Source: Pseudomonas xantholysinigenes (GTDB lineage Bacteria > Pseudomonadota > Gammaproteobacteria > Pseudomonadales > Pseudomonadaceae). From it: a DNA stretch of 64,000 nt. The notes under the pieces were generated by a model. It was not told the origin of the DNA, did no database searches, and saw only the letters and a list, made by a program, of their open reading frames with translations. The translations under genes and the position numbers were made by a program. How positions within the stretch are numbered: the stretch's first letter is position 1; each line of letters begins with the position of its first letter. This document shows, in pieces, positions 50,334 to 59,000 of this stretch. The stretch is taken from positions 1 to 64,000 of the forward strand of contig NZ_CP077095.1 of assembly GCF_014268885.2 (NCBI RefSeq). Reading direction: 5' to 3'.

Positions 50334-50435
50334 GATAGTGTTCCTCTGCAATGCCGATAGGCAGGCTGCCTGCTGCGGTCGGCGTCGATTGTAATTAAGA
50401 TGGTCCCGTGTTTCTCCTGCCAAGGTACCCGAACC

Positions 50436-52487
50436 GTGAGTACGAACAACCCGCTGCTGCAGTCCCATGATCTGCCGCCCTTCTCGGCAATCCGCGCCGA
50501 GCATGTGCTGCCGGCGATCGAGCAGATCCTCGCCGACAACCGCAAGGCCATCGCCGAGATCCTCGAACAGCAGGGCAAGAACCCAACCTGGGCCGGCCTG
50601 GTGCTGGCCATGGACGAACTCAACGACCGCCTGGGCGCCGCCTGGAGCCCGGTCAGCCACCTCAACGCGGTGTGCAACAGCCAGGAGCTGCGCGAGGCCT
50701 ACGAGTCGTGCCTGCCGGCCCTGAGCGCCTACTCCACCGAACTGGGCCAGAACCGCGCCCTGTTCGAAGCCTATGAAGCTCTGGCTGCCAGCCCTGAGGC
50801 CGCTGGCTTCGATGTGGCGCAGAAGACCATCATCGACCACGCCCTGCGCGACTTCCGCCTGTCGGGTATCGACCTGCCGGCCGACAAGCAGCAGCGCTAT
50901 GCCGAAGTGCAGAGCAAGCTCAGCGAGCTGGGCAGCCGTTTCTCCAACCAGCTGCTCGACGCCACCCAGGCCTGGAGCAAGCACGTCACCGACGAGGCCG
51001 CCCTCGCCGGCCTGACCGACTCGGCCAAGGCGCAGATGGCCGCCGCCGCCCAGGCCAAGGGCCTCGACGGCTGGCTGATCACCCTGGAGTTCCCCAGCTA
51101 CTACGCGGTGATGACCTACGCCGACGACCGCGCCCTGCGCGAAGAGCTGTACGCCGCCTACTGCACCCGTGCCTCCGACCAGGGCCCGAACGCTGGCCAG
51201 TTCGACAACGGCCCGGTGATGGCAGAGATCCTCGACCTGCGCCAGGAGTTGGCCAAGCTGCTGGGCTACCTGAATTTCGCCGAACTGAGCCTGGCCACCA
51301 AGATGGCCGAGTCCAGCGACCAGGTGCTGAGCTTCCTGCGTGACCTGGCCAAGCGTTCCAAGCCGTTCGCCGCCCAGGACCTGGAGCAGCTCAAGGCTTA
51401 CGCCGCCGAGCAGGGCACCGCCGAGCTGGCCAGCTGGGACGCCGGCTACTTCGGCGAGAAGCTGCGCGAGCAGCGCTACAGCGTGTCGCAGGAAGCCCTG
51501 CGCGCGTATTTCCCGATCGACAAGGTACTGACCGGCCTGTTCGCCATCGTCCAGCGCCTGTACGGCATCGAAATCGCCGAGCTCAAGGGCTTCGACAGCT
51601 GGCACCCAGACGTGCGCCTGTTCGAGATCAAGGAAAACGGCCAGCATGTCGGCCGCTTCTTCTTCGACCTCTATGCCCGCGCCAACAAGCGTGGCGGCGC
51701 CTGGATGGACGGCGCCCGTGATCATCGCCGCACCGCCGCCGGCGCGCTGCAGAGCCCGGTGGCCAACCTGGTGTGCAACTTCACCCCGGCCACCCCCGGC
51801 AAGCCTGCGCTGCTGACCCACGACGAAGTCACCACCCTGTTCCACGAGTTCGGCCATGGCCTGCACCACCTGCTGACCCGCATCGAGCATGCCGGCGTAT
51901 CCGGCATCAACGGCGTGGCCTGGGACGCGGTGGAGCTGCCGAGCCAGTTCATGGAGAACTGGTGCTGGGAGCCGGAAGGCCTGGCGCTGATCTCCGGCCA
52001 CTACGAAACCGGCGAACCGCTGCCCCAGGACTTGCTGGACAAGATGTTGGCGGCGAAGAACTTCCAGTCCGGCATGATGATGGTGCGCCAGCTGGAGTTC
52101 TCGCTGTTCGACTTCGAGCTGCACGCTACCCACGGCGATGGCCGCAGCGTGCTGCAGGTGCTCGAGGGCGTGCGCGATGAGGTCTCGGTGATGCGTCCGC
52201 CGGCCTACAACCGCTTCCCCAACAGCTTCGCGCACATCTTCGCCGGCGGTTACGCGGCGGGTTACTACAGCTACAAGTGGGCCGAAGTGCTGTCGGCCGA
52301 CGCTTTCTCCCGTTTCGAGGAAGAAGGCGTGCTCAACGCCGAGACTGGCCGCGCCTTCCGCGAGGCCATCCTGGCCCGTGGCGGTTCCCGCGAGCCGATG
52401 GTGCTGTTCGTCGACTTCCGTGGCCGTGAGCCTTCCATCGATGCATTGTTGCGCCACAGCGGCCTCACCGAGGACGCGGCGGCATGA
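50436..52487 (+). CDS. prlC: Oligopeptidase A
   Basis: Cytoplasmic M3 metallopeptidase that degrades short peptides, including cleaved signal peptides. The GTG at 50436 (MSTNNPLLQSHDLPPFSAIRA) gives 683 residues. Zinc motif H470-E-F-G-H474 in TLFHEFGHGLHHLLTR, third ligand Glu in WDAVELPSQFMENWCWE, and substrate-binding Gly/Tyr-rich loop FAGGYAAGYYSYKWAEVLSADAFSRF are all intact. Its stop overlaps the yheV ATG by 4 bp. A shorter, more divergent M3 paralogue lies 0.4 kb downstream. Confidence 0.96.
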   Translation: MSTNNPLLQSHDLPPFSAIRAEHVLPAIEQILADNRKAIAEILEQQGKNPTWAGLVLAMDELNDRLGAAWSPVSHLNAVCNSQELREAYESCLPALSAYSTELGQNRALFEAYEALAASPEAAGFDVAQKTIIDHALRDFRLSGIDLPADKQQRYAEVQSKLSELGSRFSNQLLDATQAWSKHVTDEAALAGLTDSAKAQMAAAAQAKGLDGWLITLEFPSYYAVMTYADDRALREELYAAYCTRASDQGPNAGQFDNGPVMAEILDLRQELAKLLGYLNFAELSLATKMAESSDQVLSFLRDLAKRSKPFAAQDLEQLKAYAAEQGTAELASWDAGYFGEKLREQRYSVSQEALRAYFPIDKVLTGLFAIVQRLYGIEIAELKGFDSWHPDVRLFEIKENGQHVGRFFFDLYARANKRGGAWMDGARDHRRTAAGALQSPVANLVCNFTPATPGKPALLTHDEVTTLFHEFGHGLHHLLTRIEHAGVSGINGVAWDAVELPSQFMENWCWEPEGLALISGHYETGEPLPQDLLDKMLAAKNFQSGMMMVRQLEFSLFDFELHATHGDGRSVLQVLEGVRDEVSVMRPPAYNRFPNSFAHIFAGGYAAGYYSYKWAEVLSADAFSRFEEEGVLNAETGRAFREAILARGGSREPMVLFVDFRGREPSIDALLRHSGLTEDAAA

Positions 52488-52765
52488 GCGAGGTAGCCGT
52501 GAGCAAGAGCAAACGTCGCTTCATCGCCGGGGCGGTATGCCCGGCGTGCAGCGAGATGGACAAGCTGATGATGTGGAACGAGGACGGCGTGCCGCACCGC
52601 GAGTGCGTGGCCTGCGGGTTCACCGATACCCTGAACGAGCAGGGATTGTCGGTGCCCTCGGAGCTGGGCACCCGGGTCAACCACCTGGCGCCCAAGGCGG
52701 CGCCGGCCAAGGTGCAGGCGGTGCAGTTCTTCCCTAATCCGAAGCTGAAGAAACCGGCCGAATAG
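52484..52765 (+). CDS. YheV family zinc-ribbon protein
   Basis: A 93-residue protein with a four-cysteine ribbon C-P-A-C (GAVCPACSEMDKLMMWNEDG) and C-V-A-C (HRECVACGFTD). ATG 52484 overlaps the prlC stop; a GTG at 52499 would begin at the more usual SKSKRRFIAGAVCP. The prlC-yheV pairing is conserved across gamma-proteobacteria. Function is unknown. Confidence 0.9.
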   Translation: MSEVAVSKSKRRFIAGAVCPACSEMDKLMMWNEDGVPHRECVACGFTDTLNEQGLSVPSELGTRVNHLAPKAAPAKVQAVQFFPNPKLKKPAE

Positions 52766-52897
52766 AGGCGTTGTGCGGCCCGGGTGTCATTGCCGGGCCG
52801 CACGCCCCCCGCCGCTCTGGGTGGTAGCTAATCAACGTCCCCAGTGCCAGGTGGCCGTCCATGCTCGCCAGTCCTTCAACTGAGCGAGATGCTTCCT

Positions 52898-54907
52898 ATG
52901 TCTTCCGTTAACCCCCTCCTGCAACCCAGCGCCACGCCGATCGACTATGGCGCGGTGACCCTGGATAACGCCCACGAGGCCTTCGCCCATGCGCTCGCGG
53001 CTCATCGCGATGGCATTGCCCGGATCATCGAGCAGCAACGTGAGTTGCCGACTTGGGATGACCTGGTGCTGGCGATTGATGAGCTGGATGCCCAGCTCAA
53101 TGCTGTGCTATTGGCGGCTTCGCCGCTGACCTACAAAGGCGAGGATTGGGCGAACCTGATCAACGAGTGCTATGGGCAATTGCTCACCCGTTTCGATGAA
53201 AAACTGGCCAGCTCAGTGTTGCGCGACCTGTACCACAAGCTGGCAGAGCGGATGGGCATGAACCTCGATGCCCATGAGCGTGCCACCTTGCAGTGGTACA
53301 GCGAGGCCTTCATCAGGCACGGGGCGCAGTTGGATGAGGCAGGCAAGCAGACGCTTGCGCAGATAAACGGAAAAATCCTGGAAATCGCCGACAGTTTTGC
53401 CGAGAACATGCAACTGGAAGGCACCTCTGTCAGCGAGGAAGCTTTGCTGGTGGGGCTCCCAGCCAGATTGCGCAATGAGTTGGCGGAACAGGCCAGGCAA
53501 AATGGCAAGTCGGGCTGGCTGATAGGTTCAGATATTGCCTCGACCGAGGCGTTGCTCGATCAAGCTGGCGATCGCAGCCTGCGCGAGTCGGTCTACCGCC
53601 GTCACCATCAGCGGGGTGTCAACGCCGATGTGCAGCAGGACAATGGCACTCACCTGCTCAATTTGGCTATCGAGCGTGAAAAGAAGGCCCACCTGCTAGG
53701 TTTCAGCGACTACCCAGCGCTGAGCTTGCGCGGCAAAAGCGCGGGCGATAGCGAGCAGGTACGACGCTTCCTGCATGACCTGGCGGCACGCATGCGGCCG
53801 CTGATGATCCAGCGGCGCGAGGCACTGCGGATGTTGGCGGGCCAGCACGGCCTCGATACTTTGCAACCCTGGGATCGGCGCTATGTGCAGACCCTTGAGC
53901 GCCAGGCCCGGCAACTGCCCACGCTGGATGCCTTTCGCGAGTTCTTCCCCCTGCCAAAGGTGATCGAGGCGCTGGGCGACCTGGTGCACAAGTTGTTTGG
54001 GCTGAGGCTCGTCGCGCCTGCATCGCCCGGCACAATGGCGGTCTGGCATCCAAGTGTCAGGGCTTTCGAAGTCTGGCTCGACCATGCGTTGGTGGGTTAT
54101 TTCTACCTGGATGCCGAGCAGTATGCCGGCAAGCAGCCCGACCTGGTGGCCACCCGTTACATCCATAACCGCCGCGTCGATGCGGAGGGCCGTTTCCACC
54201 CGAGCGTGGTGGTGGCTTTCAGCGACACCCCGCAGGGCAGCCCTGCCCTACTGGGCCATACCCAGCTGCTCAAGCTGTTCCATGAGTTTGGCCACGCCAT
54301 GCATCATCTGCTGGTGCGTACCACCAACCATGTAGCCTCGGGGGTAAGCAACCTTGGCGCGGACGGGGTCGAAGTATTCAGCAAGTTGTTCGAGCGTTGG
54401 GCATGGGATGCGGATTATCTGGCGAGTATCTCGGCGCACAAGGACGACGGTCACCCACTCCAGCGCGAGCAGGCGCAGGCATTGCTGGCCAGCTTGCGCG
54501 GCGAGGCGCTCGACAAGACCGTCAACGACCTTGCCCTGGCCTTGTTCGACCTCGATCTGCATGCCACGCCCAATGACGGTAGAAGCGTGCGTCAGCGCCT
54601 GAGCGAAGCGCGTGAGCGTTGTGGTTACTGGCCGTTGGAGGAGCATGAGCATCCGGCGCATGCCTTCGAGCATCTACTGGGTTATTACGACGCGGGGTAC
54701 TACGCCTACGTATGGTCGGACGTGCATGCCTGCGATCTGTTCACCCGTTTCCAGCACGCGGGTCTTCAGGATCGCGCCACCGGCGCGGCCTTGCAGGCGG
54801 CCCTGCTCGACAGCGGAGCGGCCCAACCGTTGCGCGCGGGCATGCGTGGGTTCCTCGGCCGTGAGCCTGACCTTGAAGCGTTCCTCGCCTGGCATGGGCT
54901 GAGCTGA
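52898..54907 (+). CDS. Second M3-family oligopeptidase (PrlC paralogue)
   Basis: A 669-residue metallopeptidase related to PrlC but clearly divergent. The ATG at 52898 (MSSVNPLLQPSATPIDYGAV) is preferred over upstream starts. H462-E-F-G-H466 (KLFHEFGHAMHHLLVR), the third-ligand Glu in ADGVEVFSKLFERWAWD and the loop YYDAGYYAYVWSDVHACDLFTRF are intact, so it should be active. It is inserted between yheV and the radical SAM gene, which I expect to be neighbours in P. aeruginosa. GC content is somewhat lower than in prlC, consistent with later acquisition or an old duplication. Substrate unknown. Confidence 0.88.
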   Translation: MSSVNPLLQPSATPIDYGAVTLDNAHEAFAHALAAHRDGIARIIEQQRELPTWDDLVLAIDELDAQLNAVLLAASPLTYKGEDWANLINECYGQLLTRFDEKLASSVLRDLYHKLAERMGMNLDAHERATLQWYSEAFIRHGAQLDEAGKQTLAQINGKILEIADSFAENMQLEGTSVSEEALLVGLPARLRNELAEQARQNGKSGWLIGSDIASTEALLDQAGDRSLRESVYRRHHQRGVNADVQQDNGTHLLNLAIEREKKAHLLGFSDYPALSLRGKSAGDSEQVRRFLHDLAARMRPLMIQRREALRMLAGQHGLDTLQPWDRRYVQTLERQARQLPTLDAFREFFPLPKVIEALGDLVHKLFGLRLVAPASPGTMAVWHPSVRAFEVWLDHALVGYFYLDAEQYAGKQPDLVATRYIHNRRVDAEGRFHPSVVVAFSDTPQGSPALLGHTQLLKLFHEFGHAMHHLLVRTTNHVASGVSNLGADGVEVFSKLFERWAWDADYLASISAHKDDGHPLQREQAQALLASLRGEALDKTVNDLALALFDLDLHATPNDGRSVRQRLSEARERCGYWPLEEHEHPAHAFEHLLGYYDAGYYAYVWSDVHACDLFTRFQHAGLQDRATGAALQAALLDSGAAQPLRAGMRGFLGREPDLEAFLAWHGLS

Positions 54908-54940
54908 CCGAAGGCGCTGGCCGTTCGGGTGAGCACCTTG

Positions 54941-54960
54941 TACTGTATGTATAAACAGTA
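54941..54960 (+). promoter_or_regulatory. LexA (SOS) box
   Basis: TACTGTATGTATAAACAGTA matches the consensus TACTGTATATATATACAGTA with CTGT-N8-ACAG intact and symmetric TA flanks. It lies 13 bp upstream of the radical SAM ATG at 54974, so LexA bound here would block its transcription. Confidence 0.92.
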
Positions 54961-54973
54961 CGGGGTGTATCCC

Positions 54974-56032
54974 ATGATTCCGCCAGCACCACAACGAGGC
55001 CGTGGCACGGTTCACAATCCGCACAACCGCTTCGCCCCACGCCTGTCGGTGGTGGAGGATGACGGCTGGCAGCAGGAAGTCCCGGTCACCCAGGGTACCG
55101 AGGTGCGGATCGAGACGGCCAAGACCATCATCGCCCGCAACACCTCCCCCGACCTTCCCTTTGACCGTTCCATCAATCCCTACCGCGGTTGCGAGCATGG
55201 CTGCATCTACTGCTATGCCCGCCCCAGCCACGCTTACTGGGACCTCTCCCCCGGCCTCGATTTCGAAACCAAGCTGATCGCCAAGACCAACGCCGCCGAG
55301 GTGCTCGAGCAGCAACTGAGCAAACCGGGCTACGTGTGCGCGCCGATCAACCTCGGGTCCAATACCGACCCCTACCAGCCCATCGAGCGCGAGCACCAGC
55401 TCACCCGGCGTCTGCTCGAAGTGCTGCTGCGCTACCGCCACCCGGTCACCATTGTCACCAAGGGCTCGCTGATACTGCGCGACCTCGATCTCATCCGCGA
55501 ACTGGCGAGCCAGCGACTGGTGCGGGTGATGATCAGCCTTACCACCCTCGACGACGAGCTCAAGCGCACCCTGGAGCCCCGCGCGGCGGCACCCAAGGCG
55601 CGCCTGCGGGCGATCCGCGTGCTGCGTGAAGCCGGCGTTCCGGTGGGCGTGCTGTGTTCGCCGATGATCCCGATGATCAATGACAGCGAACTGGAGCGCC
55701 TGTTGGAGGCGGCGAAGGAGGCCGGCGCGCAGAGCGCGGCGTACATGATGCTGCGCTTGCCGTTGGAGGTGGCGCCGTTGTTCGAGCAGTGGCTGCACGA
55801 TCACTATCCGCAGCGGGCGGCGCATGTGCTGAGCCTGATCCGCCAGAGCCGGGGCGGCGAGCTGTATGACAGCCGCTTTGGGGCGCGGATGCGCGGTGAA
55901 GGGGTGTTTGCCGAGCTGCTGGCGCAGCGCTTTCGCAAGGCGGTCAGGCGGCTGGGGTTCGAAGGGCGGGAGGGGTTGGCGCTGGATTGCAGCGCCTTCT
56001 GCCCGCCAGGCGGGCAGATGGCATTGTTTTGA
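54974..56032 (+). CDS. PA0069-family radical SAM protein (SplB-related)
   Basis: Radical SAM enzyme of 352 residues in the group containing spore photoproduct lyase-like proteins (COG1533). The ATG at 54974 (MIPPAPQRGRGTVHNPHNRF) is used because the upstream open frame crosses the LexA box. The Fe-S motif C73-x3-C77-x2-C80 (RGCEHGCIYCYARPSHAYW) is a regular radical SAM site. Later tracts include NLGSNTDPYQPIEREHQLTR and TIVTKGSLILRDLDLI. A near-consensus SOS box in its promoter supports a DNA-damage role. I recall the P. aeruginosa orthologue PA0069 being LexA-regulated. The reaction is unknown. Confidence 0.92.
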   Translation: MIPPAPQRGRGTVHNPHNRFAPRLSVVEDDGWQQEVPVTQGTEVRIETAKTIIARNTSPDLPFDRSINPYRGCEHGCIYCYARPSHAYWDLSPGLDFETKLIAKTNAAEVLEQQLSKPGYVCAPINLGSNTDPYQPIEREHQLTRRLLEVLLRYRHPVTIVTKGSLILRDLDLIRELASQRLVRVMISLTTLDDELKRTLEPRAAAPKARLRAIRVLREAGVPVGVLCSPMIPMINDSELERLLEAAKEAGAQSAAYMMLRLPLEVAPLFEQWLHDHYPQRAAHVLSLIRQSRGGELYDSRFGARMRGEGVFAELLAQRFRKAVRRLGFEGREGLALDCSAFCPPGGQMALF

Positions 56033-56079
56033 TCTGGATGCCGTCACCTGGAGGCTCGCAAGCCTCCAGGTGCCAGGCG

Positions 56080-59000
56080 TCAGCGCCAGTTGGCGGCCAG
56101 CACCGGCTGCAAGGCCTGCGCCTGCGCCGCGTTAAAGCTGCTGGTGGTCGCGCCGGGCGGCGCGAATGCCGCCATGGCCTGGACCAGCTGCTCGACATTG
56201 CGGTCCGACAAGTGCTGGCCGTTACCCGCCACGATATCGCGGACCCGCGCAGGCGAGCTGGCGTACCAGTCATGCAGGGTCACCTGCTGCTCACTGCCGA
56301 GACGGCTGATCAGCAGGTCATCGCCCTGATGCTGGAACCACAGCTGTTCGGGCAGCACGGGCTTGCCGAAGCTCAAGGTGCTCATGGAGCCCCGGAATGC
56401 AAGCTCGGTACGGCCTTCGCCGACTTGCACATCGGCCATGTTGCCTGCGACCACGACGTTGTTGTGGCCTTTGCCCAACGTGATGCTGGCGAACGAAGAC
56501 GACGTCTCGATGCGGTTGTCGCCATCGCCGACCACCAGCTTGCGGAACTCGCCCTTGACCGTGTTGCCGCCATTGCCCAGGGTGATTTCGGCGAACGAGC
56601 CCGAGCTTTCGATATGGTTGTCGCCGTTGCCGGCCACCAGCTTGTCGAGCTTGCCCGAGACGGTGTTGCGGCCATTGCCCAGGGTGAAGTTGGAGGATGA
56701 ACCGGTGCTTTCGATGAGGTTGTCGCCATGGCCGACCACCAACGTGTCGACCCCTCCCTTGACCGTGTTGTTGCCATCGCCCAGCGTGACCTCGGCCCGC
56801 GAGCCAGTGGCGAAGACCTGCTGGTCGTCCTTGCCCAGCAGGGTGGCTTGGGCCCCGCTACCAAGCAGCGCCAGGTGACGACCGCCGTTGGCGGTGACCT
56901 TGGTGAACGAATTGCTCAGGTTCACCGCGTACTGGTCGTCGGCCAGGGTGACGCTGTCGAACGTCGGCACGGTCAACACTGTCGGCTGGACGATCAGGTG
57001 CAGCATGGCGCTGGCTTCGCTGCCGGCGTTCACCCTGATGTCGAAGTTGCCGGCGAGTCCGGCCTGGGGTGTCCCCGTCAGCGACGCCTGGGCCGAGTCG
57101 AAGCTCATCCAGGCTGGTAGCGGTGAGCCGTCGGCCAGGCTGACCTGGTAAACCGGTGCCTGGTCTTTCAGCTCCCTGCCGAACAGCCCGCCCAAGGAGC
57201 CCGCGCTCCAAGCCTGGCCGGCGACGATCAACTGATAGGCCTGGGCCGGTGAGGCGCTGGCCTGTGGCTTCGGTGTCGGGGTGGTGTCGGAGGACGTGGG
57301 GCGCTTGACCTCGAAGTCGCGGTGGTCAATGACCGTCGGCTTGATCTCCGGCACTGTCACCGGCTCGCGCTCGAAGCGGTCACGTGTGATGTCCGCCATG
57401 ATCTGCTCGTGTCGGCGCCGCGCTTCTTCGAGGATCGCCGCGACGTCGGTGCTTGGGCGCAGGTCGATCGCAGGCCGGTCAGGGATTCTGACCTCCGGGA
57501 TTTCGATGGGCGTTGGCCGGATGTCAGGAATCTCGACTGGACGGGTCGGTACGCTCGGCTGGTCATCGAAGCGCTTGCGCCAGTCGTCCGTGCCGCGATT
57601 GAGCAGGTCGTTCAGATCCGGGATCCGGTGATCCGGAATGCTGAAGTCCGGAACCCGGGTATCGGGAATCTTGATATCAGGCCGTTCGATGATCGGCGTG
57701 AGCCGGTCGGGGATCTCGATGGGCTTGACCCGGTCCGGCAGCGACAGGTCGATCCCTGGCAGGCGGGTTGGCGGCAGCGCGGGTTGGCCGGTCTCCACCG
57801 GCAGGTGGGTGCTGGCGAAGATAAAGTCGTTGGCATCCAGCTGGGCCACTTCGATGGCATCGAGGTAGACCAGGTTGACCGGCTGGCCGGCGCCACGCAG
57901 CACGCTGGTGTTCAATTCCACTCCGTGGATCTGCGACAGGCCGTTGATGGTGCCGCGGTTCTTCTGGACGATGTTCAGCTCGTCGAAGCGAGTGACGCCG
58001 ACCTGGCTCAGGTCGATCTTGTCGATGCCATGGCGGAAGCCGCGCAAGGCGTTGCGATAGTCACTGGCATTGAGCTGGTGGCTGATGACGAAGCGGTCCG
58101 AGGTGGCGCTGTCGTGGCTGTAGACCTTGCCCGCCAGCGCGGCGACCAATTGCCCGTCGGCACCGCTGCTCATGCTTACGCCCTGGGCGCCACCGTTGAG
58201 CACCACGGTGCCGGCGACGGTGCTGGTGTCGACGTTCGGCCGGCTGCTGTCGACATAGTTGGCCGGGGCGACGAAGCGGTCCTGGAACTGGAAGTTCGCC
58301 GCGCTGATGTTGCCCAGCGACTGCCCGCTCAGCAGGATGTGCTGGCCGTTGCCCAGGTCGACGCGGACATCCGCGCCCTGCTGCTGCAGGGCCAGGTCGG
58401 CGAAGGACTTGCCGGTGAAACCGACCAGGTCGATGACCTCCCCTTTCGCCGCTTCGAAGCGGTGCAGGGTATCCTGGCCACCCTCGCGGCGATGGACCAC
58501 GAAGAAGTCCTTGCCGCTGCCGCCGGTCAGGCTGTTGTTGCCCCGGCCGCCATCGAGCAGGGCATCGGCGTTGCCGGCCACCAGGGTGTCGTTGCCGTCA
58601 CCGCTGATGAGGTTGTGCACGCTGTTCGGGTTGCGCAAGGTCAGCGCCGCGCCGCCGATGCTGGCCACGCCGGTGGCCAGGTTGACCTGGACATCGCCGC
58701 TGACCGCCGCTGCGTTGAGGGTGTTGCGCCCGCCCGCGGTGCCGTTGCCGGCGTCGTCGAGCACTGCGCGATTGGCCTGGCCCTGCACCGCCTTGAGGTA
58801 CTCGTCGGTGTAGAAGTAGGTGTCGTCCGCGCCGGCCTTGCTGCCATACAGGCGCAGGGCCCAGTTGTTGAGGGTCACCGGCTGGCCGTTGCTGGCGTCC
58901 TTGACCTCGAGGGTCCAGGTGCCGGCCGAGCGTTCGCCCCAGTCGCGGGTGCTCATGAAGCTGTACTTGAAGGCGCCGGAGCGTGTGCTGCCGACGTCGC

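Noticed and set aside
50334..52457. Long N-terminal extension of the gamma-carbonic anhydrase frame
   Set aside because: It is antisense to prlC. The family starts at MALRTFQQ and a normal length results from ATG 50333.
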